IMG/VR virus record: IMGVR_UViG_3300000234_000028
Span: 1-24,332 of that record
Reading direction: 5' to 3' (one strand)
Length of the DNA stretch: 24,332 bases
From: a virus
Part shown: positions 9,756 to 16,800 of the stretch, piece by piece
Layout: every line of letters starts with the position of its first letter
Numbering within the stretch: the first letter of the stretch is position 1
Translations under genes and position numbers: made by a program
The notes under the pieces: generated by a model
What the model was told of the DNA's origin: nothing
Database searches by the model: none
What the model saw: only the letters and a program-made list of their open reading frames with translations

Positions 9756-10331
9756 TTATACTCCAACAACTGTGTTGGGATTCCGTTCGATAGTCGTTAC
9801 ACCTTCACTTGTATATTCAAAAAACAATCCTCTTCTTTTACCCCTTGGTATTGGATTTGTTCTTATCCCTAATAAAATTTGATTAACTGTTGCTGAATTT
9901 TTATATCCATAATATCTCGCAACATGGCTTTGAGAAGGAAATACAAGTATATTTCCATCGTTTTCTGTTACTTTTACTTTTTTTACATTAGTATAAGTAC
10001 AGTTATCATAACCATGTTGTGTATTTTTTGCAACAGTAGACCATTCTAAATTAGAAATGTGGTTGTTTTTTTTATCTAAATCAATATGATTTACAATATC
10101 ATAATTTTCAATTTCTTTTCCATATTTTAATAAAACAAGTCTATGAAGTCTAAACGGTTGTCTATTTCCATTTTCACTACATACTAATGTTATATCATAA
10201 TATCCATCCTTATCTTCTCTTTTAGATAATTCTTTTCTTTGAAAATTATTTACGCTTGATAAACAACTGAAAACTCTTCCGTCGTCAGTTATTTCATAAT
10301 GATTTAAAACATATTCTTCTTTTTTTGTCAT
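9756..10331 (-). CDS. HNH homing endonuclease inside the nrdJ intron
   Basis: 191 aa, ATG start. The N-terminus (YEITDDGRVFS) looks like a NUMOD4-type module. An HNH_3-type core follows: FRLHRLVLLKYG, then NHIDLDKKNNHISNLEW and TVAKNTQHG at about residues 67-108. The C-terminal part (VARYYGYKNSATVNQIL) resembles a NUMOD1-type DNA-binding helix. Such enzymes nick or cut the intronless allele so that the intron is copied in by repair. The last 14 or so codons lie in the ribozyme: the P7 strand GACUAU is read here as part of Thr-Thr-Ile, so the tail of the protein is constrained by RNA folding. It is inserted between P6 and P7. It is probably mobile together with the intron. Confidence 0.9.
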   Translation of the reverse strand: MTKKEEYVLNHYEITDDGRVFSCLSSVNNFQRKELSKREDKDGYYDITLVCSENGNRQPFRLHRLVLLKYGKEIENYDIVNHIDLDKKNNHISNLEWSTVAKNTQHGYDNCTYTNVKKVKVTENDGNILVFPSQSHVARYYGYKNSATVNQILLGIRTNPIPRGKRRGLFFEYTSEGVTTIERNPNTVVGV

Positions 10332-10350
10332 AATTATATCTTTAAAATTA

Positions 10351-10396
10351 ATGAATCACTTCTACAAGTGATACAATATTTTAACATAAAAGTCAA
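10351..10396 (-). promoter_or_regulatory. Possible promoter and hairpin in front of the HNH gene
   Basis: On the - strand, CTTGACTTTT at about 10397-10388 is followed 20 bp later by TATCACTT, a weak match to the Bacteroidetes -7 element TAnnTTTG. The stretch resembles the clearer promoter found in the UDG intron (same CTTGACTTTT start). It runs into a perfect 7-bp hairpin, ATCACTT-GTAG-AAGUGAU, about 20 nt before the HNH ATG. Such a hairpin could hide the start in long transcripts, but that is inference. Confidence 0.35.
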
Positions 10397-10519
10397 GTGC
10401 TTGGCACGATATTTTTAATATTTATTGCTCAAAATAAATATTACGTTCATCGTTAGCCTTATTTTATAATAAGACACCCCGTATTTACGGGTTCACGTAG
10501 TTTTGAGGCACTTTTACAC

Positions 10520-12097
10520 ACCTCTTCTTCCTCCTTGCGCCACTTCACGAGTAGCGTTAGAATATCTTTCCATAAATGGAACTATCCCAGAGGAGGTAAT
10601 AGCTGCATTGTTTACATTAGACCCATTAGGTCTTATATGAGACAAATCATGTCCTACTCCGCCTCTGCGCTTCATGATATGAACCTGCTCTTGTTCGGTA
10701 AGCAATAATCCTCCGTATGAGTCGTCTTTGTTTCCAACAACAAAACAGTTTGAGAGAGATGTTAACGCATCGTAGTTGTTCATTCCATATATTACAGAAC
10801 CTCCAGGAATCAGGTATTTAAAATCATTTAATAGCGAGAAAATCTTAGAAGCAGATAATGCATTCTCTGATTTGTATTTCGCTTCAATGTCAGCAAATTG
10901 CACTGCCATGATTTTAAACATGTTAGAAGGAGTTTGGATTAAGAAATGATTTTTGTTTGTTTGCGCATATTTAGTGTAGAATACATTTTTGCCAAGGTCA
11001 TCATTTTTAAAGAATCTTTCATATACCATTTCTTCAAATAGCATATCGAATAATCCTCCTATGAAAGGAATTCTGTAAGACAATCTCTCGTCTGTAAAGA
11101 ATTCGTTCATTGCTTTCTTGTATTCTTGCATGATACTTTGTCTTCTTTCCTCAATCTGTTTTTCTGTAAATTTTGGAGGTTCTTCTACTTTAGGAGGCTG
11201 TACTCTTGAGCGACGCTTCTTCGCAGATAGCTCCTGGATAATTGAATCTTCAGATATAGTATATGTCGTTCCCCAAGAATTTACAACTTCTGCAGCAAGA
11301 GCTTCATCAAGCGTTTGGGCATGTACTTGCGCCATTAATCCTTCGTCAGTATGAATAGGATCTCCGGTTGTGGCATCAGGCTGCATTATTGGAGTTCCAT
11401 CTATTAATTCAGAATAATCAATATTTCCTCCAGTGTGATTTGCGTGGCCATCAGTCCCAGCTATCCCTTCTAACACAACTGAATCTAAACCTTGCGGATG
11501 TAATATAGGACCCTCATCCATCCACCAGGGAGAAGGGAGTGGAGGTTTAGGAACTTTTGTTGTCTTACGATACAATTCAGAAGCTTCTAAGAGTTTACCA
11601 GAGAATGTCTTAGACATATCTTGAATAGTTTCAAACTCCCTTCTTGACAACAAAATCCTTACATCTGGATGCCTTTTCTCAGCTTCCGCCTCGAATTTAA
11701 GCTTCATTCTGTAAGATTCATAAGAATTAATTGCTGCGTCATAAAAATCAAGTTTGCTGATATATTCGTCATTCAATATAGTATTTAAACTCTCACTTAT
11801 TTGCACATAATCTAAAACATCCGCAAGAAGCGTAAAGTCTGTTATTTTATATTTATTAATAAACTCTAATACATCATTTTTTGTGTTATGAAAGAATGAT
11901 GATTGCTCGTCTAAGATTCTCTTTATCTCTTTATCAGTTAAAGAATTGACAAAACGAGGAACTCCCTCTTCTATTTCATCAGAATCCCATACTCCTAAAT
12001 ACATCCCATACACAGCTAACATTGCCTTATTGTCAGTAGTAAACGCTTTGTAAGAGTCTAACTCCTCTATATTTTCTATTATTTTTTCTTTTACCAT
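10520..12097 (-). CDS. nrdJ: Class II ribonucleotide reductase, exon 1 (N-terminal 526 aa)
   Basis: N-terminal exon of NrdJ, ATG at 12097 overlapping the UDG stop by 7 nt. The conserved part is the last 120 or so residues: SLSNCFVVGN with the first redox Cys (about residue 451), KRRGGVGHDLSHIRPNG, and SSGIVPFMERYSNATREVAQGGRRG. Unspliced translation adds one Val and stops at TAA (10514), because that codon already belongs to the intron. Residues 1-300 are unusual: a helical lead-in, then a Pro/Gly/Asp-rich stretch (about 195-290, starting PPLPSPWWMDEGP) unlike the ATP-cone or barrel of typical NrdJ, then a basic KKRRSR patch. This may be a lineage-specific insert. The joined protein would supply dNTPs during phage replication under anaerobic conditions. 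Confidence 0.92.
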
Positions 12098-12567
12098 ATT
12101 ATAGGCTCTTTATTATTTTTTTGTAAATAAGCGTTAGTTAAAGAAAAGTGTTTGTTTCCAAACCAATTTCCATTGTTTGCGCTTAAAGGGCTCGGATGCC
12201 CAGAATACAAGAATAGGTTGTTATCTTCTTCAAGGTTAGACATGAATGAACGTGCCTTCCCTCCCCATAGAAGATATACAATATTTGGAACCTCATCTAC
12301 TAAGCTTTTGATTACTGCTTTAGTAATGAATTCCCATCCCATGATTTTAGCATGGGAAAGGCTTACGTTTTCATCTACTGTAAGAATAGTATTTAATAAC
12401 AGCACGCCTTGTTTAGCCCATCTCGCTAACAACGGGTCTTTGTTTAGATACAACCCTCCGTATACGTCCTGTTCTATTTCTCTGAATATGTTACGTAAAG
12501 AGGGCGGTATTGAATCGTTGTTTGTTGAAAAGCATAGGCCATTTGCTTCTCCTTCATGAATATATGG
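12091..12567 (-). CDS. ung: Uracil-DNA glycosylase (family 1, UNG), exon 2 (C-terminal 158 aa)
   Basis: UNG removes uracil from DNA. This exon starts with CCA (Pro) and gives PYIHEGEANGLCFS, which completes the GQDPY motif begun by exon 1. Further signatures are WAKQGVLLLNT (uracil-binding Asn region), LLWGGKARSF, and the catalytic HPSPLSA loop with its His. An ATG sits immediately before CCA, so this can look like a free-standing gene, but its bases are intron and the protein would lack the catalytic Asp. In place of His after GQDPY there is Ile, with His one residue later (GQDPYIH versus GQDPYHG). Spliced length is about 229 aa, normal for the family. The stop overlaps the NrdJ ATG. Confidence 0.93.
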   Translation of the reverse strand, partial: PYIHEGEANGLCFSTNNDSIPPSLRNIFREIEQDVYGGLYLNKDPLLARWAKQGVLLLNTILTVDENVSLSHAKIMGWEFITKAVIKSLVDEVPNIVYLLWGGKARSFMSNLEEDNNLFLYSGHPSPLSANNGNWFGNKHFSLTNAYLQKNNKEPIIW

Positions 12568-12782
12568 CATTTTGTTATTACAAAAGCTCTTTATCCTTTG
12601 TTTCTTATAATTTCTTATAAGGTCAGACTATATCATCACATATTAATGCGTTGCGCGCTCGTGTCACTTTACTGTCCGTTCTGGACTCCATGTGTTAGTC
12701 GTTGAACCTTTTAAGTATTCCTACTTAACTTGGCTGCTGATTGGCTTATTTTTCAACTTAGCGTTCCAGCAATTCACGCAAT

Positions 12783-13556
12783 TTATACAGGACCCAATGT
12801 CTTGTAAATCATAGAATTAATAATATAAGGCTTTATTATATCTAAAAATAAATCAACACTTTGTTTCATTATGTATATAATATTGCCTTTTTGTAGGGTT
12901 GTTTTTATCTTAAACTTTGTCTCTAAAACATCTCTTAGGATATTACAATCATTAACGGAAAATCCTTGAGAATTCATTTGTATTCCTCCAGAAATTCCTC
13001 TTTTTTGACCATCATCCATAAACCAAATAGCTAATCCAAAAGCGTCTATTTTGTATATTTCTTCATTTAATATTTTTATATTATCTTTATAAAAAAGATT
13101 TCTATAATATGTAAATAAAGTATGGCTTCGTGATTTTGAAAAAACAGAAGTATATTTATTGTCAATATATCTATCTGATATTACTGTTGATTCATAAATA
13201 ACTCCATCTAAATCATATTCTTTTAAAATAGAAACTTTATACTCTAAATAATCTTTCTGTTTTAAAGAGTGTCCTAATGATAATTTCGATTCTTTAGTTA
13301 ATCCAGATATTTTTACAAGATACCCATCTCCAAGAATACTTCCTAATATAAGTTGTCTTAAAATATAATCGTTTTCAATTTTATGATACGCATTTGATTT
13401 TAAGTTATTTCTATATATAACACTAAGTATTCTTGTTTTGTTGTTTATGTTTAGTAATTTTGCGATTTGAAAATTACTATACCCTAATTTATTTAATTCT
13501 ATAATTTCTAATGTTTCTTTACTTTTGTTCCTCATATTATTTTGTTTTAAATTCAT
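12783..13556 (-). CDS. LAGLIDADG homing endonuclease inside the UDG intron
   Basis: About 257 aa from the ATG at 13556 (MNLKQNNMRNKSKE). A TTG at 13586 is also in frame, but it lies upstream of the expected transcription start of the promoter described below; an ATG at 13535 is possible too. The N-terminus is a helix-turn-helix-like segment (LGYSNFQIAKLLNINNK). Two LAGLIDADG motifs follow: LILGSILGDGYL and, near the C-terminal third, LAIWFMDDG. The enzyme would cut the uninterrupted UDG gene and drive homing. Its last codons (Gly-Pro-Val-stop) contain the intron's internal guide sequence, so protein and ribozyme share bases. The gene is noticeably more AT-rich than the UDG exons, consistent with separate origin. 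Confidence 0.92.
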   Translation of the reverse strand: MNLKQNNMRNKSKETLEIIELNKLGYSNFQIAKLLNINNKTRILSVIYRNNLKSNAYHKIENDYILRQLILGSILGDGYLVKISGLTKESKLSLGHSLKQKDYLEYKVSILKEYDLDGVIYESTVISDRYIDNKYTSVFSKSRSHTLFTYYRNLFYKDNIKILNEEIYKIDAFGLAIWFMDDGQKRGISGGIQMNSQGFSVNDCNILRDVLETKFKIKTTLQKGNIIYIMKQSVDLFLDIIKPYIINSMIYKTLGPV

Positions 13557-13572
13557 ACAACATTGTATTGTA

Positions 13573-13603
13573 CAAATATACAACAATATTAAGCAAAAGT
13601 CAA
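13573..13603 (-). promoter_or_regulatory. Bacteroidetes-type promoter for the LAGLIDADG gene
   Basis: On the - strand, TTG (13603-13601, in CTTGACTTTTG) is followed after 20 bp by TATATTTG (13580-13573), a full match to the Bacteroidetes -7 element TAnnTTTG with TTG at about -33. The expected start of transcription is about 10 nt before the ATG at 13556. Transcription from here would skip UDG exon 1, so the endonuclease could be made without a spliceable precursor. Confidence 0.6.
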
Positions 13604-13637
13604 GCTTTTTTTAATATTTTTTGACATTTTTTATTTA

Positions 13638-13850
13638 ATCCTGTCCAAGTATCACCACCTTAGTATCTCTTGGGTAAAAGAATTTAAAGGCAGAAAATAC
13701 GTTATGACTCTCTGGGAAAATAGTATGCGTTTTTCTTCTCTCACTAACTAATTTAGCGGTAGAGATTATGTGTTCTAATGGAACATAATTAAGCATCATT
13801 TTTAACCATTCATCAGGAATAGCATTTCTTATTTTTTCTTCATCACTCAT
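13638..13850 (-). CDS. ung: Uracil-DNA glycosylase (family 1, UNG), exon 1 (N-terminal 71 aa)
   Basis: Begins with ATG at 13850 (MSDEEKIRNAIPDEW); an in-frame TTG six bases upstream is less likely. It ends TKVVILGQD, where the Asp is the catalytic base of the GQDPY water-activating loop, and the family alignment continues directly in exon 2. The unspliced frame stops at TAA right after GAT (stop at 13635). It overlaps the end of the exonuclease gene by 8 nt. Phages often carry UNG to deal with uracil made by deamination or incorporation. Confidence 0.9.
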
Positions 13851-14787
13851 AATCAATGATTAGTAATCCATCATTTTTATAGTAATATGCATCGTGATCG
13901 AAGTTATTAGATTTTACTATCTTATAATCTTCTATTAATTCATATACCTTTTCAAGAGACTTTTCTATCTTCTTTAATGGTATCTGAACTACGTCTACGT
14001 GATATGGATAAGTCGTACCAACAAATACGACGTAATATTCAAAAGTAAATAGAGGATAGTTCATTTTCAGAGGCAACCCATATAAGCCTAACTGCCTATC
14101 TATTGCTTCTAATGATAACTTTTCCTTAATTCTATCGGTTCTTTTATCTCGTTGTGATTTTGCTCCATAAGACTTCACGTCTATTACTTTAATTATCTTA
14201 TTAGACAAATCTACCACATATCTATCTATCTTCATTTTGAAAGGAATATCTTTGATAATCATTTTAAACTCGATTTCATTATAGCCTTCCTGGCTCTTGT
14301 CATCGTCAAGATATCCTGATAAAATCAGTTCTCTTGCGAGTTTATGTTTCTCTATATTTCTTTCAATATGGGTAATAGTTTCGTATGCTGATTGTTGTAG
14401 GGGTGTTTTTCCATTTGAAGATTTTATCTCTTCTATATAAGGAAATAACTCTTGATACAAAGCTTCTGCTTTCTTCTCGTTATACTCCTTATAGGAATTT
14501 GAATACGCATATTTTAAATCGTTACCAGCTATGATAAGATTTGCAAATAGGTATTGGTTTGGGCTGGATGGCTTTGGTGCTTTTTCTATATAGAAATTAT
14601 CAAAGAATGTTTTATTCTCTAATAGGTAAGCATGGATAGCAGTACCAGTTATCATTGCTGGGTTTAAGTGTTCCTCATCATCTGATGATTTGTTCATCAT
14701 TTCTGAGAAGTAACGAGAACTTACTTCAAGATATTTTAACGAAGAGTTGCTTAATGATTCTTTATCATCATAATATTTGCTACGCAT
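13843..14787 (-). CDS. PD-(D/E)XK exonuclease, RecE/Cas4-like
   Basis: 314 aa, ATG at 14787 overlapping the upstream stop by 8 nt. Motifs in order: ITGTAIHAYLLE (G48, H52), acidic residues EIEFKM (E171, E173), KMKIDRY (D188), VIDVKSYG (D203, K205) and RQLGLYG (Q232, Y236). This is the order seen in RecE-type and Cas4-like nucleases (G-x-H, E, D, DxK, QxxxY). No Cys cluster for an iron-sulphur centre is visible, which favours a RecE-like phage exonuclease over Cas4. With the Sak4-like ATPase and SSB upstream it would provide the resection step of phage recombination; this pairing is inferred from context. Confidence 0.8.
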   Translation of the reverse strand: MRSKYYDDKESLSNSSLKYLEVSSRYFSEMMNKSSDDEEHLNPAMITGTAIHAYLLENKTFFDNFYIEKAPKPSSPNQYLFANLIIAGNDLKYAYSNSYKEYNEKKAEALYQELFPYIEEIKSSNGKTPLQQSAYETITHIERNIEKHKLARELILSGYLDDDKSQEGYNEIEFKMIIKDIPFKMKIDRYVVDLSNKIIKVIDVKSYGAKSQRDKRTDRIKEKLSLEAIDRQLGLYGLPLKMNYPLFTFEYYVVFVGTTYPYHVDVVQIPLKKIEKSLEKVYELIEDYKIVKSNNFDHDAYYYKNDGLLIIDYE

Positions 14788-15439
14788 CTGTTTTATATAT
14801 TTGAATTATCATTGACGTTTCCTCGTCTGGAACGTCCACATAGTTTATCCTAATACGATTTTCGTTAATAAGGTCCCTGCTATCATCGACTATTATTGCT
14901 GGATATTTTATTCTATCTGGCATATAGCTAACTTTACATTTACCGGTCTTATCTGAAGGCTGGATTACTTTAAAAAACTCTACATTGCCGCACAAAGCGT
15001 CTTGTATTGCTTTTATATAAATATAGGCAGTATTGTCTATGTCGCCACCCATCCTTCCTTTAAGGTTATCGTTAATCGTTACAGATAATCCTACTGGATA
15101 ATCTACTATAGGAGCTGTGTTTCTGAAGTATTCATAAAAATACTTCTTTGTTTCAGAACCTATCTTTGATCTAAGAAAATGGTCTACTCCAGACCATAAG
15201 TCATTTCCTGAAATTTTGTGAAATCTTGGTTTTCCATGTGTCTTTATATTTTTTATAATTTTTTCCGTTGTTATTGCATCACACAATACTTCATTAATGA
15301 ATATATATTTTGAATCATCACTATATTTCTTAGGTAATGGCTTCTTGTCTGTAATTTTATAGTACACTTTACGAGCACTATTCGACAAAGCTATTTCCTT
15401 GATAAAATTATTAATAATAAATTCTCTAAGTATAATCAT
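14780..15439 (-). CDS. RusA-like Holliday junction resolvase (probable)
   Basis: 219 aa, ATG at 15439 overlapping the primase stop by 14 nt, TAG stop. The diagnostic region is GGDIDNTAYIYIKAIQDALCG (about residues 131-151), followed by PAIIVDDSRDLINENRI (about 176-192). This matches the RusA layout of DxDN, a Lys and a DAL helix, then a second acidic pair at the active site. The N-terminal 120 residues are longer than in E. coli RusA (120 aa) and are not recognised. RusA-type enzymes resolve four-way junctions made in replication and recombination, which fits the neighbours. The call rests on the motif only; a search could place it in another DxDN family. Confidence 0.6.
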   Translation of the reverse strand: MIILREFIINNFIKEIALSNSARKVYYKITDKKPLPKKYSDDSKYIFINEVLCDAITTEKIIKNIKTHGKPRFHKISGNDLWSGVDHFLRSKIGSETKKYFYEYFRNTAPIVDYPVGLSVTINDNLKGRMGGDIDNTAYIYIKAIQDALCGNVEFFKVIQPSDKTGKCKVSYMPDRIKYPAIIVDDSRDLINENRIRINYVDVPDEETSMIIQIYKTDA

Positions 15440-16445
15440 TCAATATTTGTTTTAAATATTTATAAGCTCCTTCCAAAGATATCTTTTGAGCTAAATCGCT
15501 AATATCTTTTGAGAGCTCTTTTTGTATGAAAATTTGTTTGATGAAAGGATATGCTTCTACGGCTTTATTAGAGCCTATCACTCCCGCTTCATCATTATCA
15601 AACAGAATAAATATGTCATCAAATCGAAGATACAAATCGTTCATCATTTCGCTATCTAATGTATACGACTCTCCTTGAGGAGATATTGAAGGAATTTGCA
15701 TTTCATGTAATACCATTACGTCTTTATGACTTTTCGTTATTATTAACAGCTTACCATTATCTGGCAGTTGTTTTAAACCACTATAGTCTTTATCAGATAC
15801 GTTTCCTAAGAATCTAAGAGAAGATTCTGGATGGTATATTTTTATATGATCGTTTATTTGGTAACAATATATCTTACTTGATTTATTGTTTTTTTTATGC
15901 AGTTTAAAATGTTCTTCGCTTTCCTGTTTAATGAATACTTTATCTACAGCAAACACCTCGTATAAGGCTAAAGTTTCTTCTGTTATTCCATACGAATTCC
16001 AGTATCTAATGTCACGTTCCTCCATATTTCGATATTCAACCACTATTTTCTTATTAGAGCGTACTTTGGCCCTAACTGGCATGGTAATATCATTAATTGG
16101 AGAAGATGCGTCAGAACGCTCGTATGAAGCCGACAGGCCCATATTTAGGTCATTATTTATGTGTAGTAATGCAGAGTGAAAATCACACTTATAACATTCA
16201 GCAACAAAATCGAAAACACTTTGTGGTTTGTTTTGTGTAGCGAGTCCCCAATCTCTCCATACCCAAGATTGAGATCCTGGGAAGAACTTAAAAGTTAGGG
16301 AGGGGTCGGAGTCCTTTCTATAAGGAGCATTAAATTTTCTATTTTCGCAAATTGTTTCACCAAGATAGTATTCATAGATTACTTTTTCGCTTACAGAATC
16401 AAGTATGTTTTTTTTACTTAACGCCTTTTTGAACTTTAGAAGCAT
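15426..16445 (-). CDS. DnaG-type DNA primase with TOPRIM domain
   Basis: 339 aa, ATG at 16445 inside the end of the previous gene, TAG stop. The N-terminal part has the primase-like APYRKDSDPSLTFKF and WVWRDWGLA...SVFDFVAE pattern, but the Cys/His ligands of the usual CHC2 zinc ribbon are missing. TOPRIM covers about 232-300: LLIITKSHKDVMVLHEM, where the usual Glu of EGxxD is Lys238, and IFILFDNDEAG with the conserved DxD (D283, D285). DnaG-like primases make RNA primers for lagging-strand synthesis with the replicative helicase, and a DnaB-like gene lies upstream in the same operon. The Glu to Lys change may be normal in this phage group but needs comparison. No helicase-binding C-terminal domain is evident. 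Confidence 0.82.
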   Translation of the reverse strand: MLLKFKKALSKKNILDSVSEKVIYEYYLGETICENRKFNAPYRKDSDPSLTFKFFPGSQSWVWRDWGLATQNKPQSVFDFVAECYKCDFHSALLHINNDLNMGLSASYERSDASSPINDITMPVRAKVRSNKKIVVEYRNMEERDIRYWNSYGITEETLALYEVFAVDKVFIKQESEEHFKLHKKNNKSSKIYCYQINDHIKIYHPESSLRFLGNVSDKDYSGLKQLPDNGKLLIITKSHKDVMVLHEMQIPSISPQGESYTLDSEMMNDLYLRFDDIFILFDNDEAGVIGSNKAVEAYPFIKQIFIQKELSKDISDLAQKISLEGAYKYLKQILNDYT

Positions 16446-16800
16446 AAATATGATTATAATTATATATAACTTTATTCATGAATCTATAATACATCCTATC
16501 TTGTTTATCGTATTCTCGTGCCATAGTTTTAATGCTGTTTTCAGCACAAAAATGATTCAAAACCTTTCCGCTTAAAGGTATTTTTATTACCTCTTTAGTA
16601 TGTGGATTGTAGGTTAATGAAAACCCATGTGAATGCATTAAATCATCATGTAAATAGCTTTTAATAAACTCTTCAATAATGTTAATACTTGGGAAAGTAG
16701 AAATATTAAGGACATCCCAGAAGGACATCCTTAATAATTTACTAAACAATTTCGCTTCTACCGAATCAGTAGTCGAATTATTAATGTCGATAAGATCCAT
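16414..16800 (-). CDS. Hypothetical protein between SSB and primase
   Basis: 128 aa. Its ATG shares a base with the SSB stop (TAATG), and its end overlaps the primase by 32 nt, so it is embedded in the replication operon. The sequence is mixed charged and aromatic, with a basic, Tyr-rich C-terminus (YYRFMNKVIYNYNHIYASK). No motif, cysteine pair or membrane segment is visible, and no family is recognised. The position suggests a replication accessory protein, but the sequence itself gives no function. Confidence 0.7.
   Translation of the reverse strand: MDLIDINNSTTDSVEAKLFSKLLRMSFWDVLNISTFPSINIIEEFIKSYLHDDLMHSHGFSLTYNPHTKEVIKIPLSGKVLNHFCAENSIKTMAREYDKQDRMYYRFMNKVIYNYNHIYASKVQKGVK

Larger units (their letters stand above)
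9648..10519 (-). ncRNA. Group I intron (872 nt) interrupting nrdJ, hosting an HNH endonuclease gene
   Basis: Exon 1 ends in U and the intron ends in G, as group I introns do. P1: exon GAGGU (10524-10520) pairs with IGS GCCUC (10509-10505), giving the U-G wobble at the splice site. P3: CUACGU (10500-10495) with GCGUAG (9714-9709). P5: a CCCGU/ACGGG hairpin at 10478-10491. P6: CUUAUU/AAUAAG. P7: GACUAU (9795-9790) with AUAGUC (9678-9673), the latter in the context AAGAAAUAGUC. P8: AAGGA/UCCUU. Extra hairpins between the P7 5' strand and the P3 3' strand resemble P7.1/P7.2 of subgroup IA. In-frame stops right after the 5' splice site rule out an intein. Confidence 0.93.
12568..13637 (-). ncRNA. 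Group I intron (1070 nt) interrupting the UDG active-site motif, hosting a LAGLIDADG endonuclease
   Basis: Splits GQD|PY. Exon 1 ends ...CAGGAU and the intron ends in G. P1: exon CAGGAU pairs over six positions with IGS GUCCUG (12793-12788), ending in the U-G wobble. This places the whole endonuclease gene inside the P1 loop, with the core compact at the 3' end. P3: UUGCG (12781-12777) with CGCAA (12655-12651). P4: a GCUG/CAGC pairing. P6: a UUAAGUA-GGAA-UACUUAA hairpin. P7: ACGACUA (strand 12700-12696) with GAUAUAGUC (strand 12630-12626), both close to subgroup IA consensus. A 10-nt direct repeat (TTATAAGAAA twice) follows P7. Confidence 0.94.

Noticed and set aside
9648-10519. An intein rather than an intron in NrdJ
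   Set aside because: In-frame TAA directly after the exon, no Cys/Ser at the junction or HNC motif, and clear P1/P3/P7 pairings.
12152-12559. A 135-codon open frame on the + strand
   Set aside because: It is the antisense of UDG exon 2, whose protein motifs are unmistakable.
12091-12570. UDG exon 2 as an independent gene with its own ATG
   Set aside because: The ATG is the last three intron bases; the product would lack the catalytic Asp, and exon 1 supplies the missing part in frame.
12599-12620. TTATAAGAAA direct repeat as a mobile-element footprint
   Set aside because: Only two 10-nt copies in the intron's 3' part, AT-rich, with no insertion between them; more likely slippage or P9 sequence.
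15426-15428. TAG recoded as an amino acid, as in some crAss-like phages
   Set aside because: The TAG stops of the primase, RusA-like and 201-aa genes all lie at normal short overlaps with the next gene, and genes end sensibly there.
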